Below are positions 33,270 through 44,165 of a stretch of DNA of 64,000 bases, one piece after another. The DNA is from Aquarana catesbeiana (taxonomy: Eukaryota; Chordata; Amphibia; Anura; Ranidae): the NCBI RefSeq assembly GCF_042186555.1, contig NC_133327.1, positions 51,224,065-51,288,064 of the forward strand, written 5' to 3'. Each line of letters begins with the position of its first letter. The first letter of the stretch is position 1. A model generated the notes under the pieces. The model had not been told where the DNA came from and did no database searches. It was given only the letters and a program-made list of their open reading frames with translations. Both the position numbers and the translations under genes were made by a program.

Positions 33270-33613
33270 CACTCCACACAGATATAATTCAGTTTATCTC
33301 CAGGGAAGAGCTTAGGATTAACTCTTACCTACACCCCAGTCAACCAGTAGCAGTTACAACTGCACAGGGATCAATTCATGGATCCATTTCTTATCAAACC
33401 CCTGTTGACTTTCTGTTTTTTTTCTCCTTGTTTTTCTGCACCCTTTGTTTTTGATATACACAGTCTTATCCACGAAAGTAACGGACCAGTCAAGACACAC
33501 GAAGAAATGAAAAGACCTACCTTTCATCATCAACCCACGAGGATCTCCCCCTCAACCGGGCGCAGTGAGTACATCTACTACATCACCCCACAAAACCACA
33601 AGTACCTTTCACA
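33270..33613 (+). other. L1-like inter-ORF spacer
   Basis: 344 bp between ORF1 and ORF2 without conserved protein signal. A long T-rich run sits near 33413-33455. How ORF2 is translated is not evident; there is no ORF overlap, so re-initiation or internal entry would be needed. Confidence 0.5.
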
Positions 33614-36600
33614 ATGACGATAACATGCCTTTCAATTAATACCCGGGGACTAAATCACCCAGCTAAACGATTCTCCTTGTGGAAGGAAGCTAGCACACAC
33701 AAAGCGGACATTCTTTGTGTCCAGGAAACCCACTTCCAATTACATAATGCTCCTCAATGTAAGCACAAAAACTACCCAATCATATACATGGCCAATACAC
33801 CAGATAGCAAAAAAGGAGGTGTCCTAATGGCTTTCAAGGACTCGCTATCCATACAACCTAAAGATGTCTTTACTGACGCTGGAGGCAGGTACATCATCTT
33901 CACAGGAGACATTAATTCCAAACCATACACAGTGATCACACTGTATGCTCCGAATACACGCCAAGTCAGATTCATCAAAAAAGTCCTACACAAAGCAAAT
34001 TCCATGAAATATGGTAACCTATTAATATGCGGGGACTTCAACATAACCTCAGATCCGACACTGGACACATCATCAGGCCAGTCAAAAGGAACCCTATCCC
34101 TTCAGTCCATACTCCACCAAGAGGAACTATACGACATATGGAGATGCTTACACGCCTCGGAAAGGGACTATACTTTTTTTTCCAACAGGCACTCTTCTTA
34201 CTCCAGAATAGACATGTTCTTAACAGATAAATGGCTCCTGCAAAACGTGAACATGTCTAAAATACATGAAATTACATGGTCTGACCATGCAGCCATTTCC
34301 CTGTCTATTGTAGAGAAGGGAGTCTCCTCCTCACCACCCATCTGGCGTTGCAACACCAGACTATTCCAAGATAATAAATATCACAAAATAATCTCCCAAC
34401 ATATACAAAATTTCTTTTCAGAAAATGAGGGCTCTGTGGATGATCCATTTGTTGTATGGAGCGCTCACAAGGCCTTTATGAGAGGAATCCTGATCCAATT
34501 GGGAACTAGAGAAAAAAGGAGGCGAACTCAGCAGCTGAACACTATTATTGCAGACATACACCTTATAGAAACTCAAAACAAAACATCCCCATCCACAGCA
34601 CTTATCGACAAACTCAATTCTCTTAGAGAACAACTTAGAACGCTCCTAACTCAACAATATGACAAACACTTAAAATACCTACGACAAAACTACTATACCA
34701 ATGCTAACAGGGCAAGTAAATACCTAGCGAATAGACTGAAAGCGGCACGCACCAGAACTAGAATAGCATACATCCAACACCCTACGCTAACACACAGAAT
34801 CACAAATCCACAAGAGATAGCGAACCAATTCGCTACATACTATAGCTCACTATACAATTTACACGAAGATGCAAATACACCACACCCAACTATAGACAAA
34901 ATAAATTCTTTTCTGGAGCACCTAAACCTTCCAGCCCTCTCTGACGATCACTTAGAACACTTAAATGCTCCGATAACACACAGAGAAATTGAAATGACAA
35001 TACATACACTTCCAAATGGGAAATCCCCAGGCCCGGACGGATTCTCTAATGAATACTTCAAAATGTTTACCAATATTCTATCTCCACACATGACAAAAAT
35101 CTTCAATAAAGCTGCTGAGGTTGCCTCCTTCCCACAGGAAATGCTAAAAGCACATATAGTGACTCTACCAAAACCGGGTAAGGAACCTAACACACCAGCT
35201 AACTTCCGACCCATATCACTGCTGAACTCCGACACAAAAGTATACGCGAAACTACTAGCCAAGCGACTAACATGCATATTACCTAATCTCATTACGAGAG
35301 ACCAGATGGGCTTTGTGAGAGGGAGACAAACTTCGGACGCCACTAGAAGGATTATTAATGTGATAAACCATGCTGAAAAGACTCGAACGCCTTCTCTGCT
35401 GCTATCCATTGACGCAGAGAGGGCGTTCGATAGGGTCCACTGGACATATATGGAACAAACATTGCGGAAGTTTGGATTCAAAGGCCCAATTCTGCAAGCT
35501 ATTATGGCATTATACTCTTGCCCGTCAGCACAGGTGTACTCTGCGGGGTTCCTATCCGCAACCTTCCAGATCAAGAATGGAACCCGACAGGGGTGCCCCC
35601 TATCTCCTGCAATTTTTAATTTGATGATAGAGCCGTTAGCTGAATCCATACGCTCCCACCCTTTGATAACAGGCTTCCAGTTTGGGTCAGTGAAACATAC
35701 CATTAATCTATTCGCAGACGATGTAATCCTGCTACTTACTAAACCCTCCATATCTTTAATACAGGCCCATAAAATCCTCATAGCTTTTGGAGAGATATCA
35801 TACTATAAAGTCAACTTTACTAAATCTCTCATATTAGACATGGGTATCTCACCAAATACCCGAAAATCGCTACAAGCAAAATTACCATATATGTGGAGTA
35901 AAGGAAATATCACATATCTGGGAATCACACTCACAAATAAAATATCCACAATAATAAAAGCCAATGTATTACCACTCATTAACAAACTGGAAGCCCAAAC
36001 CAAAAACATGTCCAACAGCGAAGTATCTTGGTTAGGCAGAATTACAGCTTACAAAATGATGTTATTGCCACAAATACTATACATATTCCGCTCTCTACCA
36101 CTGTCTATCCCTCAACACCTATTAAAAAATATAGAGAATATTGCTTGGAAATACATATGGAAGGGAAAAAAAGCTAGATGTTCACGAAATAATCTCACAT
36201 CACATAAGCAAGCGGGCGGAGCAGGTTTAGTGGACATACACGACTACTATTGGGCAGTACGCCTTGACCAAATCAAACACTGGTTTCAAACAACTGACAC
36301 ACCATTATGGGTGGACATTGAAAAAACGACAGCACCAATGAACAATCTACCCCTACTACTCATGACAGACGGGTGGATACCGTGGGACACAAACAAACTG
36401 CCTCCTACTACGCAAATCTCGTTAAAGGCGTGGAGAGTTATACGGGAACATACGTATAAAGACAAACAAGACATACAGTATAATATACCCTTATCGTTCT
36501 TGGAAACAAAAATCCCAATGCTGACAATCAAAGACCTGTCAAAAAAGGGCATACTACACATATCAGACCTATATAATGGCACACATCCCAAATCTGTGGA

Positions 36601-37366
36601 GCAACTCATGACACAATACCATCTTCCAAAAAATTCACAGTTTACGTGCGTAAGAATTGTAAACTTCCTTAAATCTAAGCCTACACCTACCATACACCTT
36701 CCGAGCAATATTTGGAAATTTTACACCACAACCAAACAACATACAAAAGGAATATCTTTCTTCTATAATATCACCAAAGATAAACTCACATTTACCAAAA
36801 CTACTGCAATGAAGAAATGGGAAGAAGAACTAGGTATATCAGCCTCAGATGAACAGTGGCAACAAGCCTTTAGAGCAATACACAAGGCTTCCCACTGCAT
36901 TAAGCATTGGGAATTAACTATTAAAATGGCCAATAGATGGCACTACACCCCATATAGAATAGCGAAATTCTTCCCGGGAACATCCCCAAACTGCTGGAGA
37001 GCCTGTGGGCAAATAGGCAATTTACTGCATATGCTTTGGTGTTGTCCTGCTGTTAAATGCATTTGGAACCAAGTGTTTAAATTGATTTCCACGTTAACGG
37101 GAGTAATATCTCATCCAGACCCAGCGCTGGCAATATTGCACCTGAACATAGAAAAATATCATATAGACTTTAGACCAGTCGTAACTCATATTTTGCTTGA
37201 AACACGCTTAACGATATTACGAAATTGGAAATCCACAAATGCCATTAACCTATCAGACATAACCAAAGCAGTTCATAGAAATTACACTTTCGAGCGCCTC
37301 TTAGCAATAAACTCTTTACAATGCAAAAAATTTGATAAACAATGGTCAATATGGCCCAAAAGTTAA
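33614..37366 (+). CDS. L1-like ORF2 protein, endonuclease and reverse transcriptase
   Basis: 1,250 uninterrupted codons, a normal length for L1 ORF2p. The endonuclease (residues 1-230) shows SINTRGLN, QETH (37-40), GDFN (D141, N143) and SDH (223-225). RT blocks include LPKPGKEPNTPANFRPISLL, GFVRGRQTSDATRRI, SIDAERAFDRVHW, NGTRQGCPLSPAIFNL and the catalytic FADD (700-703). The C-terminal Cys motif is C1127-x3-C1131-x7-H1139-x4-C1144, the exact L1 spacing. The protein nicks target DNA and reverse transcribes LINE RNA there. All key residues I can check are present, so the enzyme could be active. The start is the first ATG in frame. Confidence 0.92.
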   Translation: MTITCLSINTRGLNHPAKRFSLWKEASTHKADILCVQETHFQLHNAPQCKHKNYPIIYMANTPDSKKGGVLMAFKDSLSIQPKDVFTDAGGRYIIFTGDINSKPYTVITLYAPNTRQVRFIKKVLHKANSMKYGNLLICGDFNITSDPTLDTSSGQSKGTLSLQSILHQEELYDIWRCLHASERDYTFFSNRHSSYSRIDMFLTDKWLLQNVNMSKIHEITWSDHAAISLSIVEKGVSSSPPIWRCNTRLFQDNKYHKIISQHIQNFFSENEGSVDDPFVVWSAHKAFMRGILIQLGTREKRRRTQQLNTIIADIHLIETQNKTSPSTALIDKLNSLREQLRTLLTQQYDKHLKYLRQNYYTNANRASKYLANRLKAARTRTRIAYIQHPTLTHRITNPQEIANQFATYYSSLYNLHEDANTPHPTIDKINSFLEHLNLPALSDDHLEHLNAPITHREIEMTIHTLPNGKSPGPDGFSNEYFKMFTNILSPHMTKIFNKAAEVASFPQEMLKAHIVTLPKPGKEPNTPANFRPISLLNSDTKVYAKLLAKRLTCILPNLITRDQMGFVRGRQTSDATRRIINVINHAEKTRTPSLLLSIDAERAFDRVHWTYMEQTLRKFGFKGPILQAIMALYSCPSAQVYSAGFLSATFQIKNGTRQGCPLSPAIFNLMIEPLAESIRSHPLITGFQFGSVKHTINLFADDVILLLTKPSISLIQAHKILIAFGEISYYKVNFTKSLILDMGISPNTRKSLQAKLPYMWSKGNITYLGITLTNKISTIIKANVLPLINKLEAQTKNMSNSEVSWLGRITAYKMMLLPQILYIFRSLPLSIPQHLLKNIENIAWKYIWKGKKARCSRNNLTSHKQAGGAGLVDIHDYYWAVRLDQIKHWFQTTDTPLWVDIEKTTAPMNNLPLLLMTDGWIPWDTNKLPPTTQISLKAWRVIREHTYKDKQDIQYNIPLSFLETKIPMLTIKDLSKKGILHISDLYNGTHPKSVEQLMTQYHLPKNSQFTCVRIVNFLKSKPTPTIHLPSNIWKFYTTTKQHTKGISFFYNITKDKLTFTKTTAMKKWEEELGISASDEQWQQAFRAIHKASHCIKHWELTIKMANRWHYTPYRIAKFFPGTSPNCWRACGQIGNLLHMLWCCPAVKCIWNQVFKLISTLTGVISHPDPALAILHLNIEKYHIDFRPVVTHILLETRLTILRNWKSTNAINLSDITKAVHRNYTFERLLAINSLQCKKFDKQWSIWPKS

Positions 37367-37641
37367 TATTTTTATTGATGGTTCTGATTCTATTAACGTT
37401 TGACTAATGAAAACAAGAAAAACACAACGCACAGTGAACATATTCTGCCTATGTTAAATGTTTACATGCCTCTTGAACAACTAATTAACTAAATGAAAAT
37501 TTCTGAGAATGTATATCACCGGATTGTATACAACCTGAATGTGTATATCACTTTTCTCCCTTCCTTTTATGTTGTAAAACATATTCTTTTCTAAAAACTT
37601 CAATAAAAACCATTGAAAGAAAAAGATTACCTTTGAAATTG

Positions 37642-37905
37642 AAACTCATTGGACCCTCATGTAACAAATGGTCAAAGTTTTATTGGTTATAAAGAATGAA
37701 AATACATATTTTGAGACATGTGTGTTTATAGGTGGTTCTAGAGACATTATTGTCCAATTTTCGAATCAGCCTTGTGGTTTTATCAATTATATAATATATT
37801 TTATGGAATTTTCAATAAAAAGTATTTGTTTTAATTTTCTGTCTTTTTATCGTGTCTAAAACAAATCAAATTTTTTGGGGGACTTTTTTGGGTGTATTTG
37901 ATATC
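37642..37905 (+). other. 5' flank of second OR
   Basis: Continuation of the repeat interrupted by the L1, then A/T-rich DNA. A pyrimidine-rich run (about 37830-37850, TTTTAATTTTCTGTCTTTTT) could be a splice acceptor tract for the OR coding exon, but no clear AG can be assigned. Confidence 0.3.
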
Positions 37906-38844
37906 ATGGAACAAAACAATGACACAATTCTCAAAGAGATTATTCTTCTGGGTTTTTCGACAGATCCAAAGACAAACATTTCACTTTTTGTTCTTTTTTT
38001 ACTAGTATACTCAATAACTTTCATTGGAAATGTTCTTATAATATGCATAATTGCCGCCAACATTAAACTTCACACCCCAATGTATTTTTTTCTCTGCATT
38101 TTATCTTTTGTAGACTTGTGCAATTCATCATCGATTGTACCACAACTGTTGCATGATTTATTATCTCTTCAAAGATCAATTTCACTTGGGGCTTGTGCTG
38201 TGCAGTTATATGTTGTCCTTCTTATGGGAGGTTCAGAGTGTCTACTCCTGGCCATTATGGCTTATGACCGATTCCTTGCCATCTGCCGTCCACTCCATTA
38301 TCCCGTTATGATGAGCTGGAGTGTTTGCTATAGGATTACAGCCCTTTTGTGGATAGCCAGCTTCTTCATGTTTGTCTTCCCACCACTTGTATTACCTGTA
38401 CCCCTGTGTAATCCAAACCAGATAAATCATTTTATGTGTGAGATTGTGGCTATCATGAAAATGACATGCTATCATATCTACTCACATGAGATTTCTATAC
38501 TTGTGATTTGTTTTATTAGTATCCTTTTACCCTTTGTGTTTATTATAGGGTCATATATTTGTATTCTATCTTCTGTATTAAAGATTCGCTCAGTGCAAAG
38601 ATCTAAGGCCTTTTCCACCTGCACCTCTCATATTACAGTAGTAGTTTTATTTTATGGGTCGGCAATGATAATGAACTTTGGTGCCTTCTCATCGTACTCC
38701 AAAAACCAAGGGAAATATATCCCTGTTTTTTATAATATTATTTGTCCAATGTTAAACCCCATCATTTATAGTCTGAACAATACTGACGTGAAGGAAAAAT
38801 TAAAAAAGCAAAATATACTTTCAATCTTTTTGATTCAAAGTTAG
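37906..38844 (+). CDS. Class II olfactory receptor (second)
   Basis: 312 residues from the ATG at 37906; an in-frame extension of 18 codons upstream has a GC-poor, non-OR sequence, and MEQNND aligns with the start of the first OR, so this start is preferred. The same motifs are present: GN in TM1, LHTPMYFFLCILSFVDLCNS, MAYDRFLAICRPLHYP, KAFSTCTSH, PMLNPIIYSLNN. Most residues match the first OR, with differences concentrated in TM4-TM5 (for example HIYSHEISILVICF against HIHEHEIIMFMICF), the ligand-facing part. A conserved 3' flank (AACCAGCACATCC) confirms tandem duplication. The frame is open; a functional odorant receptor is expected. Confidence 0.95.
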   Translation: MEQNNDTILKEIILLGFSTDPKTNISLFVLFLLVYSITFIGNVLIICIIAANIKLHTPMYFFLCILSFVDLCNSSSIVPQLLHDLLSLQRSISLGACAVQLYVVLLMGGSECLLLAIMAYDRFLAICRPLHYPVMMSWSVCYRITALLWIASFFMFVFPPLVLPVPLCNPNQINHFMCEIVAIMKMTCYHIYSHEISILVICFISILLPFVFIIGSYICILSSVLKIRSVQRSKAFSTCTSHITVVVLFYGSAMIMNFGAFSSYSKNQGKYIPVFYNIICPMLNPIIYSLNNTDVKEKLKKQNILSIFLIQS

Positions 38845-38848
38845 GGTA

Positions 38849-38854
38849 AATAAA
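38849..38854 (+). promoter_or_regulatory. Poly(A) signal after second OR
   Basis: AATAAA five bases after the stop, homologous to the signal at 7369-7374. Confidence 0.4.
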
Positions 38855-38904
38855 ATATCCATTGTTGATCAACCAGCACATCCGCAGACTTTCATTTTTT
38901 TTAA

Positions 38905-40642
38905 CCCTCAGTCTACTGGCAGGGTCCAATGGACCCTGTAGGTAGTTTGTGTTGTGTTTTTTTGATGGAATTTATTATTATTATTATTTGATAAGAATAG
39001 TTATAAATCTGAAAGCATACTTTTTTTGTATTTACACTTTTTCTGTAAATTCGAATTATAGCATCGTACACTGGCAGGATCCTTTAGACCCATGTTGCTA
39101 TTCAATGGTTTCTCCGTTATAACTCATCAAGTCACATGATTACTGTACTGCACTTTATGAGCCATTTTCAGTCTGCAAGTTAGGACATGTTTCTGCATGT
39201 TAGGACTTGCTTTCTTAGCTTTTGAAGATCTGTTATGCTTTCTTGATTTGGTGGTGTAGTTTCATTATGGCTCGCAAATACCTCAGTAATGAAGAAATAC
39301 TTCGTTTATTGAACTCAGATTCTGAAGAAGATCAACATGCATCAGATTATGAGCCATCGGATGATGAAAACAAAATAGATGACATCCTTGTAGACGACAA
39401 CTCAGATTCTGATGATAGAACTGTCACAGCACCTACCACCCAAACTGATTTGCCATCTTCAGCTGCGAATAGAACTATTTACTATGCAGGTGTACAACGG
39501 GAAATGTCAAGACCAAGGAAGGGACGTGAATCAGGGGGAGTGAGTGGTAATGGATTTGGCTCAAGGAATATTACATCACTTGAATATTACATCACTTGTG
39601 ATAACTTCTTCACGAGCCTGCGGTTAGCTAAAAAAATTACAGGAGAAGAAAATCACAGTTGTTGGAACAATAAGTAAAAACAAAAAGAACCGTCTCAAGA
39701 ATTTGTGATCACAAAAAAAATGAAATGTCTACTCTACTCTGTTTGGTTTCCAGAAAGACATGATGATTGTATCATACTGTCCCAAGAAAAACAAAGTTGT
39801 TACCCTCTTGAGCTCTATGAATTCCCAACCTACTGTTCAAAACCGAGAAGACAAAAAAAACAGATAATTCAGTCATACAATGAGACAAAAGGAGGTGTTG
39901 ATACATTGGATCAGATGGTTCTGACTTACAGTACTAAATGAATGATCAGAAAATGGCCAATGGTTATATTTTATAACATGTTGGATGTTAGTGCTATCAA
40001 CACCTACATTATCTGGATGTTGCTAAAACCAGACTGGAATGTAAGTAAATCGAACAAAAGGAAGGTTTTCCTTACACATCTTGGGAAAGCACTGACTGGA
40101 GTATCTGAGGGGCCTGACGTTCCTCAGACTTCTATGTCAGAAGAACCACCAAGAAAGAAAGCACGTTGCAGTATCTGCCCTAACAGCAAAGACAGAAAAC
40201 TTGAACAGTGTGTTGTGTGTGCAAGAAAAATGTATGTCAAGAACATCTGAAAGTAGTGTGTTTGAACTGTGGACAGTGAAACTTTTTCATCATATTAGCA
40301 TAACTTTTCTAACTACCTATGCCCTACACCTACATATCAACATTTCATGTTTCTCTCAAATGACAATTTCTTTATCATTTTAATCCATTTTAATGGAGAA
40401 TACACTTTATTATTACCAAATGAGTAAGCATTGCTTAGTATTTCATGGTTATTCAATATTTTACTGGCTAAAATTATAATAAAAATTCATAATTACACTG
40501 TTTTACAATAAAAATTATTATACTAAAACTTTTATTCATTATATGTACCAACATTTATTCATTATATGTACCAAACTATAGTACAGGGCACACTGGACCT
40601 TAGCGGCGCAAGGTGGTACAAAAAAAGCCAGTAGACCGAGGG
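38905..40642 (+). mobile_element. piggyBac transposon, internally deleted
   Basis: Perfect TTAA duplications (38901-38904, 40643-40646) flank 16-bp terminal repeats: CCCTCAGTCTACTGGC at the left and GCCAGTAGACCGAGGG at the right (one mismatch). Sub-terminal repeats of the CTGGCAGGRTCC type recur at 38918 and 39071. The transposase is reduced and frameshifted. This family differs from the one at 18172. It sits 60 bp after the second OR, in the OR's 3' flank. Confidence 0.93.
39267..40247 (+). pseudogene. piggyBac transposase, deleted and frameshifted
   Basis: The ATG at 39267 starts MARKYLSNEEILRLLNSDSE and an acidic N-terminal region, normal for piggyBac transposases. After about residue 105 it jumps into TCDNFFTSLRLAKK, which holds the second catalytic D; the region with the first catalytic D is deleted. 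Frameshifts near 39640 and 39780 and a TGA at 39940 follow. The later pieces carry YNETKGGVDTLDQMVLTYST (third catalytic D) and RKWPMVIFYNMLDVSAINTY, then a C-terminal Cys cluster (CSICPNSKDRKLEQCVVCAR). It cannot make active enzyme. Confidence 0.85.
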
Positions 40643-40646
40643 TTAA

Positions 40647-41197
40647 AGTTGCATTGAGTGTTGAAGATTTGGAACTTTAGTTGGGTTTTAAATGCTGTAT
40701 GTTCGTGTGTCCGTTTTCATCTGATCTTCCCATAGAGAACAGCCGGGCTCTGACAGGTCCGTCCCTGAACAGTGAGCAGTAAGCAGAGAAGGACCTGTCA
40801 GCCGTCTGCTCAGCGGATCCACTCCGTGTGAACCCAGCCTAAATCTATTAATAGGATCATGGATCACACACATGCTGTTCCAGGGGTGGTGTTTTGGGAT
40901 TTTCATTTCTTTTGTGTTTTTTTTTTATTTTATGTTGATACAGCCTTTTTAAAGTTTGGGGTACTTAACTTTTAAAATTTAGCCTTTGGTTCTCTGCACG
41001 CTGTTGCATCATTTGAAAGGAATAAAAAAAAAACTAAGTACAAGGACAACATCCACCTCACATTATATCACTCATACTACACATCCCAACCTAACTGATA
41101 AAATAAAAGTTAAGCACACACCAGTTAGGCCTATTATCTCTGATTAAAACAGTCCTGCTGCTTGACATATTTACACTGCTGTGTCATCCATAGTCTC
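40647..41197. other. Non-genic stretch
   Basis: No gene. 40700-40855 (GTGTGTCCGTTTTCATCTGA to CCGTGTGAACCCAGCC) looks like part of a short DNA-transposon repeat. The rest shows nothing recognisable. Confidence 0.35.
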
Positions 41198-41200
41198 TTA

Positions 41201-41569
41201 GGCTCCATTCACACTTGTACGACTCCAAAGTTGCACTGACTTTGGAGTGCAACATTGGTGGTGCAACTTTGGATGGGTGCAACTTGAATACGACTTTGAT
41301 CAGTGATAATGGACAACTGTTGCACACAAGTTGCATTGTATAACATTCAGGTACGACTTTCATACAACTTCTGAGAGCTAAGATTGAAGTTTATGGCCCT
41401 CAAGTTGCATGAAAGTCGGACCAAAGTAGTGCATGAACTACTCTGAAGTTTCTGCAACTTTAGGTCGTGCATATATGGATGGATATCATTGGAAAACATG
41501 GGAATGACTTGTCACGCAACTTTGATGTTCCAAAGTTGCATTACTCATCACACAAGTGTCAATGGAGCC
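41201..41569. mobile_element. MITE with TTA target duplication
   Basis: Starts GGCTCCATTCACACTTGT and ends ACAAGTGTCAATGGAGCC, flanked by TTA on both sides (41198-41200, 41570-41572). Many internal copies of CAACTTTG/CAAAGTTG give it self-complementary arms. No frame inside. Confidence 0.75.
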
Positions 41570-41580
41570 TTAAAGAGTAA

Positions 41581-41969
41581 TGCCGCGTACACACAAGCGG
41601 ACTTTACGGCATACTTGGTCCGGCGAACCGGAGTCCGTCGGACAATTCGATCGTGTTTGGGCTCCAGCGGACTTTGTTTTCTCAAACGTTTGATGGACCT
41701 AGAAATGAAACATGTTTCAAATCTGCCTGAAGGACTCGAATCTGGTCGAAAAGTCCGCTCGTCTGTATGCTAGTCCGATGGACAAAAAACGACGCTAGGG
41801 CAGCTATTGGCTACTGGCTATGAACTTCTTTGTTTTAGTCCGTCAAATCCGTCAGACTTTGGTTGATTGTGTGTAGGCAAGTCCGTTCATTCGGAAAGTC
41901 CGTCGTAAAGTCCGTCGAAAAGTACGCCGGACAAAGTCTGCCGTAAAGTCCGCTCGTGTGTACGCGGCA
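41581..41969. mobile_element. MITE with TAA target duplication, Harbinger-like
   Basis: Starts TGCCGCGTACACACAAGCGG and ends with its complement type CCGCTCGTGTGTACGCGGCA, flanked by TAA (41578-41580, 41970-41972). The 3-bp duplication suggests PIF/Harbinger origin. Internal motif AGTCCGTCG/AAGTCCG is repeated many times. Confidence 0.8.
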
Positions 41970-41972
41970 TAA

Positions 41973-42824
41973 CTGTTGCAAGGATTTTAACAAACTTTGT
42001 TGCAGATTCCTACCTTTTGTTATTCTGAAGTAATAGCTTATTACACATTTTAAATCTAAATAGCGTATTACTAATTTTAAATCTGTGTCCATGTGCAAAG
42101 TGAATGTGAATTGAAGATTGGGTGAATTTATAATTATCATTCAGCTACTGCACCTGTAGGACTCCTATGAGGAAAATGGCAGGGTCTGCATCCCTTTAGA
42201 TGTGATTTCTCTTTGCTCAAAATCTGACTTGTACCTTGATCCAGACTTCTGGGAAAATCAGTGCACCAATCACACAAGCACACAAGCAGGAAATGAGATT
42301 TCTGGGGAGCGTTCTGTACACCATCTGTGTACAGAATGCCTCCAGCTAGCCATATTGAATTGCATGTGACTGAAAATGACAGCGCTGCTAATTGAAAAGG
42401 AAAGGTCATTTTTAAAACATTCAATTACAATATATGTGTAGTAATTGTATAGTATTTTTTTTTTTGCTATTTTTTTCCCACAAAAGTGGAGTTACTCTTT
42501 AAGTCTTAATGAGAGCTTGATAAATATTGGCCAGCAGCTGGACAGTTTTTTATCATCAAGGAAAATCAACCACAACAAACTATAGAGCAATTTCTATCTG
42601 TGAGTAAAATTGGCTTATTACCATTGATGAAAAAGCATGTGTCGCCTTTTTTAACTGAAATGAATTAGAGTGGGGTGGTGCTACTGTTTGTAAGCCAAGC
42701 TAATTGTAAAATTTAAAAAAAATCGATTTCACAGCCAAATGTGTGCTGCCATTGTGTGTTGTCACTGGGGTTGTTAATGAAATTCGTACTCAATGTGGAT
42801 GGGGGAATCACTCCTGCTATGCTA
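41973..42824. other. Non-genic stretch
   Basis: No gene or clear element was recognised. It may contain the end of another MITE near 42490 (GTGGAGTTACTCTTTAAG), but borders are not visible. Confidence 0.3.
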
Positions 42825-43973
42825 CAGTATCTCACAAAAGTGAGTACACCCCTCACATTTTTGTAAATATTTTATTCTATCTTTTCATGTGACAACGCTG
42901 AAGAAATTACACTTTGCTACAATGTAAAGTAGTGAGTGTACAGCTTGTATAACAGTGTAAATTTGCTGTCCCCTCAAAATAACTCAACACACAGCCATTA
43001 ATGTCTAACCCGTTGGCAAAAAAAGTGGGTACAACCCTAAGTGAAAATGTCCAAATTGGGCCCAAAGCGTCAATATTTTGTGTGGCCACCATTATTTTAC
43101 AGCACTGCCTTAACCCTCTTGGGCATGGAGTTCACCAGAGCTTCCCAGGTTGCCACTGGAGTCCTCTTCCACTCCTCCATGATGATATCATGGAGCTAGT
43201 GGGTGTCAGAGACCTTGCGCTCCTCCACCTCTCGTTGAGCATGCCCCACAGATGCTCAATAGGGTTTAGGTCTGGAGACAAGCTTGGGCATTCCATCACC
43301 TTTACCCTCAGCTTCTTTAGCAAGGCAGGGGATCATGATCTGCTTCAGTATGTCACAGTACATGTTGGCATTCATGGTCCCTCAATGAACTGTAGCTCCC
43401 CAGTGCCAGCAGCACTCATGCAGCCCAAGACCATGACACTCCCACCACCATGCTTGACTGTAGGCAAGACACACTTGTCTTTGTACTCCTCACCTGGTTG
43501 CCGCCACACATGCTTGACACCATCTGAACCAAATAAGTTTATCTTGGTCTCACCAGACCACAGGACATGGTTCCAGTAATCCATGTCCTTAGTCTGCTTG
43601 TCTTCAGCAAACTGTTTGCGGGCTCTCTTGTGCATCATCTTTACACCAAATTGAACACACCTGCTCCCCATTCACACCTGAGACCTTGTAACACTAACGA
43701 GTCACATGACACCGGGGAGGGAAAATGGCTAATTGGGCCCAATTTGGACATTTTCACTTAGGGGTGTACTCACTTTTGTTGGCAGCGATTTAGACATTAA
43801 TGGCTGTGTGTTGAGTTATTTTGAGGGGACAGCAAATTTACACTGTTATACAAGCTGTACACTCACTACTTTACATGATAGCAAAGTGTAATTTCTTCAG
43901 TTTTGTCGCATGAAAATGTATAATAAAATATTTACAAAAATGTAAGGAGTGTACTCACTTTTGTGAGATACTG
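42825..43973 (-). mobile_element. Tc1/mariner transposon, internally deleted
   Basis: Ends CAGTATCTCACAAAAGTGAG and complement, inside TA duplications (42823-42824, 43974-43975). Both ends carry about 190 bp of near-identical inverted sequence (for example CAAATTTACACTGTTATACA on one side). The body holds a minus-strand transposase lacking its N-terminus. 1,149 bp in total. Confidence 0.92.
43090..43671 (-). pseudogene. Tc1 transposase, C-terminal DDE part
   Basis: The piece 43671-43372 has DYWNHVLWSGETKINLFGSD, where the first catalytic D (SDETK in relatives) is replaced by G, then PTVKHGGGSVMVLGCMSAAG. A stop and a deletion follow; the piece 43323-43132 has SPDLNPIEHLWGM with the second D and the E. 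The N-terminal DNA-binding region is missing. It is inactive. Confidence 0.85.
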
Positions 43974-43975
43974 TA

Positions 43976-44165
43976 TTATGTACTGGCAGCGGGGAGACTT
44001 TTTGTCATAACACATTCATCAGTGTTGCCAGCTATAGCTGGCAGCATTGATTGTTCGGGAAAAACCCAACAAGCTGGCTGTACAGAAGCCTGGGTGCCCA
44101 TACACAGATCAAAATTTGTCTGGTTCCTGCTAAACCGGCTGAGTTTTTAACCATGTATGGCTGCC
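43976..44165. other. Non-genic stretch
   Basis: Short spacer between the Tc1 and the next MITE; nothing recognised. Confidence 0.3.

Larger units (their letters stand above)
31928..37622 (+). mobile_element. Full-length L1-like LINE with open ORF1 and ORF2
   Basis: 5,695 bp between copies of the 19-bp target duplication AAGATTACCTTTGAAATTG (31909-31927 and 37623-37641), which are identical. The 5' end is G-rich (GGGGGCGTGGCGACCGG), as in other frog L1-like elements. ORF1 and ORF2 are both uninterrupted. The 3' end has AATAAA at about 37602 and a short GAAAGAAA-type tail rather than a long poly(A). Identical duplications plus open ORFs argue for a recent insertion and possible activity (inference). 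Confidence 0.92.

Noticed and set aside
34948..35781. 277-codon minus-strand frame
   Set aside because: Antisense of the intact L1-like ORF2; no motifs of its own.
37852..37905. 18-codon N-terminal extension of the second OR
   Set aside because: The other ORs start at the equivalent of 37906, and the extension lacks conservation.
43001..43579. 192-codon + strand frame
   Set aside because: Antisense of the Tc1 transposase remnant.
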